DNA of 64,000 nt, taken from positions 1 through 64,000 of the forward strand of contig NZ_MIET01000013.1 of NCBI RefSeq assembly GCF_003590335.1, read 5' to 3'. Positions 30,401-38,212 of the stretch are shown piece after piece. The notes under the pieces were generated by a model. That model was not told the DNA's origin and ran no database searches. It saw nothing but the letters and a program-made list of their open reading frames with translations. Numbering within the stretch: the first letter of the stretch is position 1; each line of letters starts with the position of its first letter. Source of the stretch: Pseudoalteromonas sp. MSK9-3 (lineage in GTDB: Bacteria > Pseudomonadota > Gammaproteobacteria > Enterobacterales > Alteromonadaceae). Both the position numbers and the translations under genes were made by a program.

Positions 30401-31132
30401 TTATTGTGCCAAATACCGTTCAAGGTCATCTGAACCACCAATATGTTCACCACCAATAAATACTTGAGGTACAGTCTCGCGTCCGCTCATTGCTTTTAAA
30501 CTTGTTGATGTTATGTCTTGTCCAATCATTATTTCTTCATAGCTAAAACCTTGCTCAGACAATAGGCGTTTTGCTTTTTCACAGAATGGACAGCCAGCTT
30601 TAGAAAATAGGCTAATAGCTTGCGGTTTAACTTGATCCGGATTGATGTAATCTAGCATGGTATCAGCATCAGACACTTCAAATGGGTCACCTGCGACATC
30701 TGGTTCAATGAACATTTTTTCGATCACCCCGTCTTTTACTAACATTGAATAACGCCAGCTACGCTTGCCAAAGCCTAGGTCGTTTTTATCAACGAGCATG
30801 CCCATTCCATCGGTAAATTCACCGTTTCCATCAGGTAATAAACGGATATTATCGGCTTCTTGGTGTTGCGCCCATGCATTCATTACAAACGTATCATTCA
30901 CTGATAAACACACTATTTCATCTACGCCATTTTTAGCAAAGGTGCTTGCTAGTTCATTGTAACGAGGTAAGTGAGTCGATGAACAAGTTGGTGTAAAAGC
31001 CCCTGGTAATGCAAAAACAATTACCGTTTTACCTTTAAAAATTTCATCGGTAGATACTTTTTCCCATTGTTCATTATTACGGGTGGAAAAAGTAACTTGT
31101 GGAATAGTTTTACCTTCGATATTGCTTAGCAT
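30401..31132 (-). CDS. Peroxiredoxin-glutaredoxin fusion (Prx5/hybrid type)
   Basis: The N-terminal ~160 residues are a peroxiredoxin 5-type domain with peroxidatic Cys in GAFTPTCSSTHLP. The C-terminal ~75 residues are a glutaredoxin with CPFC in SKAGCPFCEKAK and the glutathione-site motif TVPQVFIGGEHIGG. The fusion reduces peroxides with glutathione in the cytoplasm. I chose the ATG at 31132 because AAAGGAG lies just upstream. An in-frame ATG at 31174 would add 14 residues. The length of about 243 residues fits the hybrid family. It is a single gene after the tRNA, on the opposite strand. Confidence 0.93.
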   Translation of the reverse strand: MLSNIEGKTIPQVTFSTRNNEQWEKVSTDEIFKGKTVIVFALPGAFTPTCSSTHLPRYNELASTFAKNGVDEIVCLSVNDTFVMNAWAQHQEADNIRLLPDGNGEFTDGMGMLVDKNDLGFGKRSWRYSMLVKDGVIEKMFIEPDVAGDPFEVSDADTMLDYINPDQVKPQAISLFSKAGCPFCEKAKRLLSEQGFSYEEIMIGQDITSTSLKAMSGRETVPQVFIGGEHIGGSDDLERYLAQ

Positions 31133-31250
31133 AGTGCGCTCCTTTAATTTGATGCCGCTATTATGATGGGTCATTCGCCTTCAGTAAAATTAATTGCTTA
31201 GATTAAAGCAATCTGTTTTTTTAATAAGTGGCTGACACCATCAGTTTAGA

Positions 31251-32441
31251 CTAATTAAGGGCAAAAGCGTCATCTTCTTTAATAATGACTTGAACAATGT
31301 CATTGAGTTGAATGTTACTCAGTGGTCGAATATGTAAATTGGTGGTGATAGCAGTTTGCTCGTTTACTTGAATAACCTTAAGCTGGTCAATTGTTTGCCT
31401 ATGGTTACTTAACATCATGCCTTGTTGAGTTGTAAAGTTGTTTTTTTGCATTATGGCTAAAGTTTGACCTGCTTTTATGCCATGTGCTTTTCCTAAGTTA
31501 ATTGCGAGCCTGTCGCCATCAATATGTAAAATTTTCCCCTTTGTTGGCATACAACCTATGGCGGTATTTAGGTCCTGTGAGACGTTATTAAATACCCCTT
31601 GTATTTGGCTACCGTAATTAGACTGCCAAAATTGATCACTGTACACATCTATCAGCGTGGTTTTCTCGAATGGCCATACACCTTGCACTGCGTAGTGGTT
31701 TTGCCATACTTGATCTCGCGTTAATGCATCATACAGCGCAAAGTCTACTTTGAAGCTGCGCAAGTACTGATCATCTTGCCAAAAAGCGTAATCACTGTTG
31801 AGCTGTTTACCTTGTGCTATGTCTGTAATTTGGCTAAACAACACATACTGACTGTTGCTGTTGTTACTCAAGGTGTCAATTAAGGCAGGATCATAGTCGA
31901 ACCTTTGAGAGAAAAAAGGCCTCACATTAATTGCGCTATTTATATAGGGTATGGCTTTTATGGCCGTAGCGCGTCCACTGAGCGTATTATACAGTCTTTG
32001 TGAACTCGCTTTTGCTATGTCAAATATTTGACCTAAGCGTGCTTGATGGGGTTGGATAAGCTGACTTTGTGTGACGGTCACTTGTTTATGGAACTGTTGC
32101 TGTGTGCATTGCTCTTTAGTTGAGTAAATGTCTAAATGAAGCGTGACCATGTAGTCGTTGTTATTTTGTTCTTCACTAATCAGCGTTGCTTGCTGTATTT
32201 CAGCATGAGCTTTTATTTTCAATTGATCTTGGCTTAACAAGCCATCAGCAACGGTTTGTACACTGCTGACTGTCGCACCTGAAAAGATTAACGCCTGTGT
32301 AATAGCATCTTTAACTGCTGCTTTTCTAGCGTCGGCAACGTTGCTGTCTAATATGTTTGCATAACCGGTGACTTCATACCATTCAGCTTTCACTGCTGCG
32401 CTGTACAAGAAAAGTGTCAAAATTAAAAGTAACTGCTTCAT
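31251..32441 (-). CDS. flgT: Flagellar assembly protein FlgT
   Basis: FlgT is a periplasmic protein that forms the H-ring around the LP rings in polar flagella of Vibrio and relatives. The signal peptide (MKQLLLILTLFLYSAAVKAE) is followed by the FlgT N-domain, WYEVTGYANILDSNVADARK. The middle domain contains SQYVLFSQITDIA, and the C-terminal small beta domain contains INLGKAHGIKAGQTLAIM. At 396 residues it has the expected length. It is divergent from flgP, with a sigma-54 promoter for each gene in the spacer. Confidence 0.93.
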   Translation of the reverse strand: MKQLLLILTLFLYSAAVKAEWYEVTGYANILDSNVADARKAAVKDAITQALIFSGATVSSVQTVADGLLSQDQLKIKAHAEIQQATLISEEQNNNDYMVTLHLDIYSTKEQCTQQQFHKQVTVTQSQLIQPHQARLGQIFDIAKASSQRLYNTLSGRATAIKAIPYINSAINVRPFFSQRFDYDPALIDTLSNNSNSQYVLFSQITDIAQGKQLNSDYAFWQDDQYLRSFKVDFALYDALTRDQVWQNHYAVQGVWPFEKTTLIDVYSDQFWQSNYGSQIQGVFNNVSQDLNTAIGCMPTKGKILHIDGDRLAINLGKAHGIKAGQTLAIMQKNNFTTQQGMMLSNHRQTIDQLKVIQVNEQTAITTNLHIRPLSNIQLNDIVQVIIKEDDAFALN

Positions 32442-32475
32442 AATTGCTTCCCAACAAAACTATCAATGTGACTAC

Positions 32476-32491
32476 AGCAATAGCTATGCCA
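32476..32491 (-). promoter_or_regulatory. Sigma-54 promoter of flgT
   Basis: On the minus strand TGGCATAGCTATTGCT has GG and GC exactly 10 bases apart and a near-consensus TTGCT -12 element. It lies ~35 bases before the flgT ATG. Confidence 0.75.
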
Positions 32492-32497
32492 TATTTG

Positions 32498-32514
32498 TTG
32501 GCAAGGAATGTGCA
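32498..32514 (+). promoter_or_regulatory. Sigma-54 promoter of flgP
   Basis: TTGGCAAGGAATGTGCA has GG (32500-32501) and GC (32512-32513) with a 10-base spacer. It points away from the flgT promoter, whose -24 element is only ~9 bases away. Confidence 0.75.
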
Positions 32515-32550
32515 TCAATAAACTTACTTTAGTTTAATAGGTAAGTGATA

Positions 32551-33036
32551 ATGAAAGCACCGTCGTCATATTCGATTATAAACTCAAAATTTATTGTGCT
32601 CATTGTGATTATATTTTGGTTAGCCGGGTGTAGCTCAATGTTTGATAAGCATATCGAATATAGTTTCGTAGAGCCTGACAGTTACCCTGTTATAAAAGCG
32701 ATTGGATATGCCCCACTCAGCGCTCAACCGGGTGAGAGTGAATCACAAAAAATGCTGATGGCTTTAAAAGTATCTAAGCTTGAAGCTTATCGAGAGCTTG
32801 CTGAACAAGTATATGGTCAAAGTCTGTCAGCAGACATGACGGTCAAGGGCGCGATTGCACAAAATGATGGATTAAAGAGTCAAGTCAAAGGGCTAATTAG
32901 AGGGGCACGTGTGGTAAAGTCTTATGCAGTAGGGGATACATATACCACCGAACTTGAATTAGATATGAAACGCGTTCATGATTTATATATCACGCAGGTT
33001 AAGCCGCGAAAGGTAAAAAGAGTCACCTATTATTAA
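32551..33036 (+). CDS. flgP: Flagellar outer-membrane lipoprotein FlgP (LPP20 type)
   Basis: A lipoprotein signal ends in WLAGC, and the mature part has the LPP20-type fold: VIKAIGYAPLSAQPGESESQ, ALKVSKLEAYRELAEQVYG, GLIRGARVVKSYAVGDTYTTELELDM. FlgP forms a basal disk or H-ring component outside the L-ring in polar flagella. The ATG at 32551 has AGG 8 bases upstream. A GTG at 32545 is the alternative. At about 161 residues it is slightly longer than some homologues. It converges on flgN across a hairpin. Confidence 0.88.
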   Translation: MKAPSSYSIINSKFIVLIVIIFWLAGCSSMFDKHIEYSFVEPDSYPVIKAIGYAPLSAQPGESESQKMLMALKVSKLEAYRELAEQVYGQSLSADMTVKGAIAQNDGLKSQVKGLIRGARVVKSYAVGDTYTTELELDMKRVHDLYITQVKPRKVKRVTYY

Positions 33037-33076
33037 AGGGCTGTGTTATCCCTCTAATGCACTATATAAACACCAT

Positions 33077-33118
33077 AAAGATATCAAAGCGCTAGCACTT
33101 ATGCCTTGATATCTTTTA
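33077..33118. terminator. Bidirectional hairpin between flgP and flgN
   Basis: AAAGATATCAA (33077-33087) pairs over 11 bp with TTGATATCTTT (33106-33116) around an 18-base loop. T-runs are short on both strands. It overlaps the 3' end of flgN, so one element may serve both converging units. Confidence 0.6.
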
Positions 33119-33527
33119 CTAACTCACTATTTCCCGCAACAACGCTGCCATCTTGACCATACGTGATAGAACTCGGGCTACCAATTAAGATCTCTTTTAA
33201 CTGCCTGACACTGAGTTGTGCTTGATGAGCTGCTTTTGCATTCACATCGTTCTTAGTTTTACATTCGAGCAAGAGTGTTTTTATGCTCGATGTTAACTTT
33301 TTAACGGCATCTTGTTGAAATGTTTCTGAGGAAAAGGTTGCTAATTCTTTATCTAATTTTTGAATTGCGTTTAGCAGAGTTAATTTCTCGCGAGCTGCAT
33401 CTTTAAGGCCTTCACCTTTTTTAGATGCCAAAATGTCCAGCTCTCCATCTAGCAACTGGGTCAGAGCTGTAAGATTGGAGAGCTGAATTTCTAATTTATG
33501 TACGCACAAGGTGACTTGATCAGCCAT
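33099..33527 (-). CDS. flgN: FlgN-type flagellar export chaperone
   Basis: FlgN is the cytosolic chaperone for hook-filament junction proteins FlgK and FlgL. The 142-residue protein is all-helical with coiled-coil character (VTLCVHKLEIQLSNLTALTQ, then LLDGEL), as the family requires. I chose ATG at 33527 (MADQV...), which overlaps the flgM stop by 8 bases and suggests coupling. An earlier in-frame ATG would lie deep within flgM. It is last in the flgA-flgM-flgN run. Confidence 0.85.
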   Translation of the reverse strand: MADQVTLCVHKLEIQLSNLTALTQLLDGELDILASKKGEGLKDAAREKLTLLNAIQKLDKELATFSSETFQQDAVKKLTSSIKTLLLECKTKNDVNAKAAHQAQLSVRQLKEILIGSPSSITYGQDGSVVAGNSELVKDIKA

Positions 33528-33843
33528 AAACGTCAAACTCAAATGCGGCAATATTCTTGGCTAGCTTTTGAGCATCAATCTGATACTTGCCTTCGCTAAT
33601 TGCTTTTTTCAGCTCTTCGACTTTTTTACTGTCAAATGCCGGCGCGTCTTGTGCTTTTTCTTGCATGCTTTTCAACTGCTGTGCTTGTGGTGTTAAGCTG
33701 ACTGAGTCAGTCGCGGCTTTTTGTGGCGATTTCGCGTTAGTAGCTGCATTTTGAGCATCATTCTTTTGCAATTCTGCTTTTTGTTGCTTAACATTATTTA
33801 GCACACTGTTTGGCTGTGCCTGACCTTTAATATTATTAACCAT
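33520..33843 (-). CDS. flgM: Anti-sigma-28 factor FlgM
   Basis: FlgM binds FliA until the hook is complete, then is exported. It is a 107-residue, low-complexity, charged protein with the typical N-terminus VNNIKGQAQPNS. The C-terminal FliA-binding helices are SVSLTPQAQQLKSMQEKA and VEELKKAISEGKYQIDAQKL. The ATG at 33843 is favoured, because a FliA promoter at 33881-33907 would place the transcript start around 33873, and AAGGG lies upstream. An in-frame ATG at 33870 would sit at the transcript start. Confidence 0.92.
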   Translation of the reverse strand: MVNNIKGQAQPNSVLNNVKQQKAELQKNDAQNAATNAKSPQKAATDSVSLTPQAQQLKSMQEKAQDAPAFDSKKVEELKKAISEGKYQIDAQKLAKNIAAFEFDVYG

Positions 33844-33880
33844 AACTTTCGACCCTTGGTTATTAAACACCGTGTTTAGG

Positions 33881-33907
33881 TTATCGACCTATTCACCTTT
33901 AACTTTA
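33881..33907 (-). promoter_or_regulatory. FliA (sigma-28) promoter of flgM
   Basis: On the minus strand TAAAGTTA, an 11-base spacer and GTCGATAA match the consensus TAAAGTTT-N11-GCCGATAA with two mismatches. It lies between flgA and flgM, so FliA drives its own inhibitor. Confidence 0.85.
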
Positions 33908-33916
33908 GCAAATTTT

Positions 33917-34624
33917 TTAGATATTAACCTCTACAGATTCAACATCTTTTACACGAGCCGAGACTGTTTTTCCAGACTTTTGATTTTTAACACGAATTTG
34001 TTCACCTAAATTACCATCTTGGAGCGCAATACCCGAGGTTTTTATTGTCAAAGAGCGTGTTTTAGCAAATATAGTGACTTTATCGCCTTTGCAGACCATA
34101 CAAACTTGATGGGTACCAACGGGCATCCCTTCACGTAAATTACGTTTACTTTTACTCCCAACAAGTAAAGACAAGTCATTAATGTAGGCTGCTCTCACAA
34201 ATTGCTTTGCACGATACTCTATCTTTAAATGGCTCTGCGTCAGTAACTCGCCTTTAGAGACCAATTGCGTACTGACAATCACTGGGTGCATTTCATTGAT
34301 TCTTACATGCACATACTGTGTCCAAAGCGGCGCTTGTTCGCAGCGAATTTGTACAGTGACCTGGCGATTAAAGGGCGGGGTTGCAGCTGTCGTTAGGTTG
34401 ACGGGTTGGGCACAAAATTTAGTCGCAATACGTTTATCGAGCGTTAGCGATTTAATTTCAGTTTTCACATCAGGCTTGGTTGTTGTTTGTGATGCAATAA
34501 AGTTTTGTGCTAATTGCTCTAGTTCTTTAGTGCTATAGTCCTTTGCATAGACATGACAACTGGCTAGAATATAAGCCATTGAGCAAAAAAACCCGTAGGT
34601 TTTGGTTTTTTTTAACAAACTCAT
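33917..34624 (-). CDS. flgA: Flagellar P-ring assembly chaperone FlgA
   Basis: FlgA is a periplasmic chaperone for P-ring formation by FlgI. The signal peptide (FFCSMAYILASCHVYAK) is followed by a variable N-domain and the conserved SAF/ChapFlgA domain: VVSTQLVSKGELLTQSHLKIEYR, NLREGMPVGTHQV, VTIFAKTRSLTIKTSGIALQDGNLGEQIRVKN and the ending SARVKDVESVEV. At 235 residues it has normal length. It heads the flgA-flgM-flgN run and has a sigma-54-type promoter ~95 bases upstream. Confidence 0.93.
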   Translation of the reverse strand: MSLLKKTKTYGFFCSMAYILASCHVYAKDYSTKELEQLAQNFIASQTTTKPDVKTEIKSLTLDKRIATKFCAQPVNLTTAATPPFNRQVTVQIRCEQAPLWTQYVHVRINEMHPVIVSTQLVSKGELLTQSHLKIEYRAKQFVRAAYINDLSLLVGSKSKRNLREGMPVGTHQVCMVCKGDKVTIFAKTRSLTIKTSGIALQDGNLGEQIRVKNQKSGKTVSARVKDVESVEVNI

Positions 34625-34719
34625 GATGTTTCGACTATGCTTATCATGGGAAACAAGGTATAAAGATTTTGCGTTAATTGTGACACCTCTTCAAGGTAAA
34701 TCTTATCCTTAGTAGTGTA

Positions 34720-34735
34720 AGCAAATATCGTTCCG
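34720..34735 (-). promoter_or_regulatory. Sigma-54 promoter of flgA
   Basis: On the minus strand CGGAACGATATTTGCT has GG and GC 10 bases apart and matches TGGCACG-N4-TTGCW at all but two positions. It lies in the flgA-cheV divergent spacer. Confidence 0.7.
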
Positions 34736-34764
34736 GCAAGCAGTTTTATATGTAGGAGATTGAA

Positions 34765-35697
34765 ATGGCTGGTATTTTAGACTCGGTCAACCAACGAACT
34801 CAGTTGGTAGGGCAAAACCGCCTAGAGTTATTACTGTTCAGATTGAAGGGGCGTCAACGTTTTGGCATAAACGTATTTAAAGTACGAGAAGTACTACAAT
34901 GTCCGCCACTTACGAATATGCCGAAGTCTAATTCGTATGTAAGAGGAGTTGCACACATTCGTGGGCAAACTATTTCTGTTATCGATATGTCGTTGGCTGT
35001 GGGTGGGCCACCGATTGAAGATATTACCAACTGCTTTATTATCATTGCGGAATATAACCGTTCAGTGCAAGGATTTTTGGTTGGTGCAGTAGAGCGTATC
35101 GTTAATATGAATTGGGAAAAAATCATGCCGCCGCCGTCAGGAGCTGGCAGGTATTCATATTTAACGGCTGTGACAGAAATTGAAAAAGAGCTTGTTGAAA
35201 TACTCGATGTTGAAAAAATCTTAAATGAAATTTGCCCAGTGAATACGGAAGTTAGCCAAGACATTGTGTCTGATGGTGAAATGCAGAAAGATTTGGGTGA
35301 ACGAATTGTATTTATTGCTGATGACTCGGCAGTGGCGAGAAATCAAGTCAAACGCGCACTTGAACCATTAGGTGTGCAAACTGAATTGGCCAAAAATGGT
35401 AAAGAAGCGCTCATTCGTTTGCGTGAAATTGCTAAAGATGATTGCCAAAATGACATCACGGAAAGGGTAGGTCTGTTAATTTCAGATGTTGAAATGCCAG
35501 AGATGGATGGGTATACACTCACTGCTGAAATAAAAGCAGATCCTAAATTGGCACCTTTACATGTTATCTTACATACTTCTTTAAGCGGTGTATTTAATCA
35601 GGCCATGATAGAAAAAGTTGGTGCTGATGATTTTATCGCAAAATTTAACCCAGATGAATTGGCAACAGCTGTAAAAAAATGGGTTCACTGTGATTAA
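34765..35697 (+). CDS. cheV: Chemotaxis coupling protein CheV
   Basis: CheV joins a CheW domain (about residues 15-160: FGINVFKVREVL, GVAHIRGQTISVIDMSLAVG) to a receiver domain (about 185-305) with the acidic pocket ADDS and the phospho-acceptor Asp in LLISDVEMPEMDGY. It couples chemoreceptors to CheA and tunes adaptation. At 310 residues it has the standard length. A TAGGAG site fixes the start. The stop overlaps the cheR ATG (TAATG). The cheV-cheR pair upstream of flgB is usual in polar-flagellated gammaproteobacteria. Confidence 0.95.
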   Translation: MAGILDSVNQRTQLVGQNRLELLLFRLKGRQRFGINVFKVREVLQCPPLTNMPKSNSYVRGVAHIRGQTISVIDMSLAVGGPPIEDITNCFIIIAEYNRSVQGFLVGAVERIVNMNWEKIMPPPSGAGRYSYLTAVTEIEKELVEILDVEKILNEICPVNTEVSQDIVSDGEMQKDLGERIVFIADDSAVARNQVKRALEPLGVQTELAKNGKEALIRLREIAKDDCQNDITERVGLLISDVEMPEMDGYTLTAEIKADPKLAPLHVILHTSLSGVFNQAMIEKVGADDFIAKFNPDELATAVKKWVHCD

Positions 35698-36548
35698 TGA
35701 ATGGCGGTAATACTTTGGAAAACAAGAACCTTCAACAAAACGAGTACGATCAGTTTAGGACGTTCCTAGAGCAGCAATGTGGTATAGTGCTTGGGGATAA
35801 TAAACTGTATTTAGTAAAAAGTCGTTTAGCACCATTAATGGCTCGGTTCAGTGTTGAGTCGTTATCAGAGTTGGTTGCAAAAACACTTAGTCCTCATGAG
35901 CGGCAATTGCGCGCCGCGGTTGTTGATGCAATGACAACAAATGAGACTTTGTGGTTTAGGGACTCGTATCCATTTGAGTTATTAAAGACAAAAATCTTCC
36001 CTGAATTTGGGGAGCTACGTCGTGCAGTGAAGATTTGGTCTGCGGCCAGTTCTTCAGGCCAAGAGCCATACTCTATTGGCATGTCTGCCAGTGAATATCA
36101 GCAGAAGAGCCCAGGCGCCCTGAAAATGGGGGTGCAGGTTATAGGCACTGATATATCAAACACGATGCTCGACATGTGTAAGAATGCAGAATATGACGCA
36201 TTAGCGCTGGCCAGAGGGCTATCTGCTGAGCGCAGACAGAAATTTTTCAAAGATAGTGGCAATGGGATGGCACAGGTTGTCGACCCAGTTAAAAAAATGG
36301 TGAACTTTAGGCATTTAAACCTGCTGGATTCATATGCATTAATGGGCAAATTTGATGTTATATTTTGTCGAAATGTATTGATTTACTTTTCACCAGAAGT
36401 CAAAGCAAAAATTATTTCGCAGTTTGCACAAGCACTCAATCCAAAGGGGTACTTGTTCCTTGGTGCATCAGAATCGATGGCTGGTCTCAGCGATGAATTT
36501 GATATGATAAGGTGTAATCCAGGTATTATATACCAGAAAAAACAATAA
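35697..36548 (+). CDS. cheR: Chemoreceptor glutamate methyltransferase CheR
   Basis: CheR methylates glutamates on chemoreceptors using SAM. An N-terminal helical domain (FLEQQCGIVLGDNKLYLVKSR) precedes the methyltransferase core: TTNETLWFRD, IWSAASSSGQEPYSIGM (SAM-binding), VIGTDISNTML, FDVIFCRNVLIYFSPE and YLFLGASESM. At 283 residues it has normal length. It overlaps the end of cheV by one base. A terminator directly follows the stop. Confidence 0.95.
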   Translation: MNGGNTLENKNLQQNEYDQFRTFLEQQCGIVLGDNKLYLVKSRLAPLMARFSVESLSELVAKTLSPHERQLRAAVVDAMTTNETLWFRDSYPFELLKTKIFPEFGELRRAVKIWSAASSSGQEPYSIGMSASEYQQKSPGALKMGVQVIGTDISNTMLDMCKNAEYDALALARGLSAERRQKFFKDSGNGMAQVVDPVKKMVNFRHLNLLDSYALMGKFDVIFCRNVLIYFSPEVKAKIISQFAQALNPKGYLFLGASESMAGLSDEFDMIRCNPGIIYQKKQ

Positions 36549-36552
36549 CTTG

Positions 36553-36574
36553 AGGCGGTGCTCACCGCCTTTTC
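36553..36574 (+). terminator. Terminator after cheR
   Basis: AGGCGGTG and CACCGCCT (8 bp) are followed by TTTCTATTTT. It sits 4 bases past the cheR stop and just before the flgB promoter. Confidence 0.8.
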
Positions 36575-36579
36575 TATTT

Positions 36580-36595
36580 TGGCCTAAGAATTGCA
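36580..36595 (+). promoter_or_regulatory. Sigma-54 promoter of the flgBCDE operon
   Basis: TGGCCTAAGAATTGCA has GG (36581-36582) and GC (36593-36594) 10 bases apart and a perfect TTGCA. It lies 37 bases before flgB. Confidence 0.85.
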
Positions 36596-36631
36596 GAAAA
36601 CTCCATATAGTCAAATTTTTGGAGTTACGTT

Positions 36632-37042
36632 ATGGCGATTAGTTTTGATAAAGCCTTAGGTGTTCACCCTCAGACAATAGCTATCCGTTCGCAACGTGCG
36701 GAAATGTTAGCAAGTAACATTGCCAATGCGGATACCCCCGGTTATAAAGCAAAAGACATTGATTTTGCTCGGGCATTTAAAGCGGCAAAGTCTAACCAGC
36801 AAAGCGGCAATACGATGCTGCGCACCAATGAAAAGCATATCTCTGGCGGCACACGTTTAAATAACGGTGTTGAGCTATTTCGTAATCCAAATCAAGCAGA
36901 TACAGGTGATGGTAACTCGGTAGATATACAAGTGGAACGGAACTTGTATGTACAGAATGCATTAGAGTACCAAGCAAGTTTGCAGTTTCTCACGGGTAAG
37001 TTTAAAGGGTTGAAAAAAGCCCTCGGCGGTCAAGGAGCATAA
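36632..37042 (+). CDS. flgB: Flagellar proximal rod protein FlgB
   Basis: FlgB forms the proximal rod next to the MS-ring. The protein (136 residues) has the rod/hook N-terminal motif RAEMLASNIANADTPGYKAKDIDF and a C-terminal amphipathic helix, NALEYQASLQFLTGKFKGLKKAL. The GGAG site at 36621-36624 precedes the ATG. It is first in the flgBCDE run, with flgC 2 bases on. Confidence 0.95.
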   Translation: MAISFDKALGVHPQTIAIRSQRAEMLASNIANADTPGYKAKDIDFARAFKAAKSNQQSGNTMLRTNEKHISGGTRLNNGVELFRNPNQADTGDGNSVDIQVERNLYVQNALEYQASLQFLTGKFKGLKKALGGQGA

Positions 37043-37044
37043 TT

Positions 37045-37479
37045 ATGAGTTTATACAATGTATTTGACATCGCGGGTTCAGGTATGAGCGCGCAGAATAT
37101 TCGCCTGAATACAACCGCGAGTAATATTTCGAACGCAAATAGCATTAGCTCAAGTCAAGATAAAGTGTATCGAGCACGGCATCCGGTGTTTGCAGCTGAG
37201 TTGAATAAAGCGAATGACTTACAAAGTTCTAACGCTGCGGCGTCATCTGTTGGAGTGAAAGTATTGGGTATTGTGGAAAGCGATAAACCACTGCAAGTGG
37301 AATATAGCCCTAATCACCCTAGTGCAGATAAAGACGGGTATATCTATAAACCAAATGTAAACGTTGTAGAGGAAATGGCCAATATGATTTCCGCTTCACG
37401 TTCGTACCAAACCAATGTTCAAGTAGCAGATGCGGCAAAACAAATGCTTAGCAAAACTTTGTTACTTGGTCAGCGTTAA
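37045..37479 (+). CDS. flgC: Flagellar proximal rod protein FlgC
   Basis: FlgC is a second proximal rod subunit. At 144 residues it has the N-terminal SGMSAQNIRLNTTASNISNAN heptad motif and the C-terminal family ending NVVEEMANMISASRSYQTNV, then ADAAKQMLSKTL. It begins 2 bases after flgB with a GGAG site inside the flgB end. Confidence 0.95.
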   Translation: MSLYNVFDIAGSGMSAQNIRLNTTASNISNANSISSSQDKVYRARHPVFAAELNKANDLQSSNAAASSVGVKVLGIVESDKPLQVEYSPNHPSADKDGYIYKPNVNVVEEMANMISASRSYQTNVQVADAAKQMLSKTLLLGQR

Positions 37480-37494
37480 CGGGAGTGCTAGCCG

Positions 37495-38169
37495 ATGAAT
37501 AGCGAAGTAAGTCAAACGTCCAGTCATGTTGATTCGTTGCGGTGGTCAGAGAAACCTAAAACTGCCGAGAAAGATGATACGTTAAAGCAAGAAGACTTTT
37601 TTAAGCTATTAACGCAGCAGCTGTCTTATCAAGATCCAAGTAAGCCCGCTGATAATGATCAGATGATTGCGCAAATGACGAGTTTTACAATGGCTGAAGG
37701 TATTTCAAACTTAAATACTAAGTTTGAATCGTTATCGGCATCAATGACTTCTAACTCGGCGTTGCAAGCATCAACCCTTGTCGGAAAAAAGGCACTACTC
37801 GAATCTGATTCATTAGAGCTAGGAACGAGTGGAACGGCGCGAGCCTCTATCATCGCAACAGAGCCCGTCGATAAGTTAGTTGTAAATATCTATGATGAGT
37901 CTAACCAGTTAGTTCGCTCTATTGATATGAGTAAACAGGATGCAGGTGCCATTCGTTTTGAATGGGACGGTAAGAATGATGAAGGTGAAGTAATGCCTCA
38001 GGGTGAATATGAAATAAAAGCCGAAGCAAATATTAATGGCGAGTTTTCAACATTACCTACGGCCACATTCAAAAATATAGATAGTGTCAACGTCAATGGT
38101 GCCAATGGCATAATTATTAACACAAAGGCGGGTGCAGTAAGGCTTACTGACGTCGCTGAAATCGCTTAA
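37495..38169 (+). CDS. flgD: Flagellar hook capping protein FlgD
   Basis: FlgD forms the cap under which hook subunits polymerise. The conserved N-terminal block is LKQEDFFKLLTQQLSYQDP with KPADNDQMIAQMTSF. The C-terminal Ig/Tudor-like domains include RFEWDGKNDEGEVMPQGEYEI, a FLgD signature. At 224 residues it has normal length. It lies 15 bases behind flgC. Confidence 0.95.
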   Translation: MNSEVSQTSSHVDSLRWSEKPKTAEKDDTLKQEDFFKLLTQQLSYQDPSKPADNDQMIAQMTSFTMAEGISNLNTKFESLSASMTSNSALQASTLVGKKALLESDSLELGTSGTARASIIATEPVDKLVVNIYDESNQLVRSIDMSKQDAGAIRFEWDGKNDEGEVMPQGEYEIKAEANINGEFSTLPTATFKNIDSVNVNGANGIIINTKAGAVRLTDVAEIA

Positions 38170-38212
38170 TTCAAAGTTTATAGAATAGGCCTTACGTACA
38201 AGAGGTGAGAGT

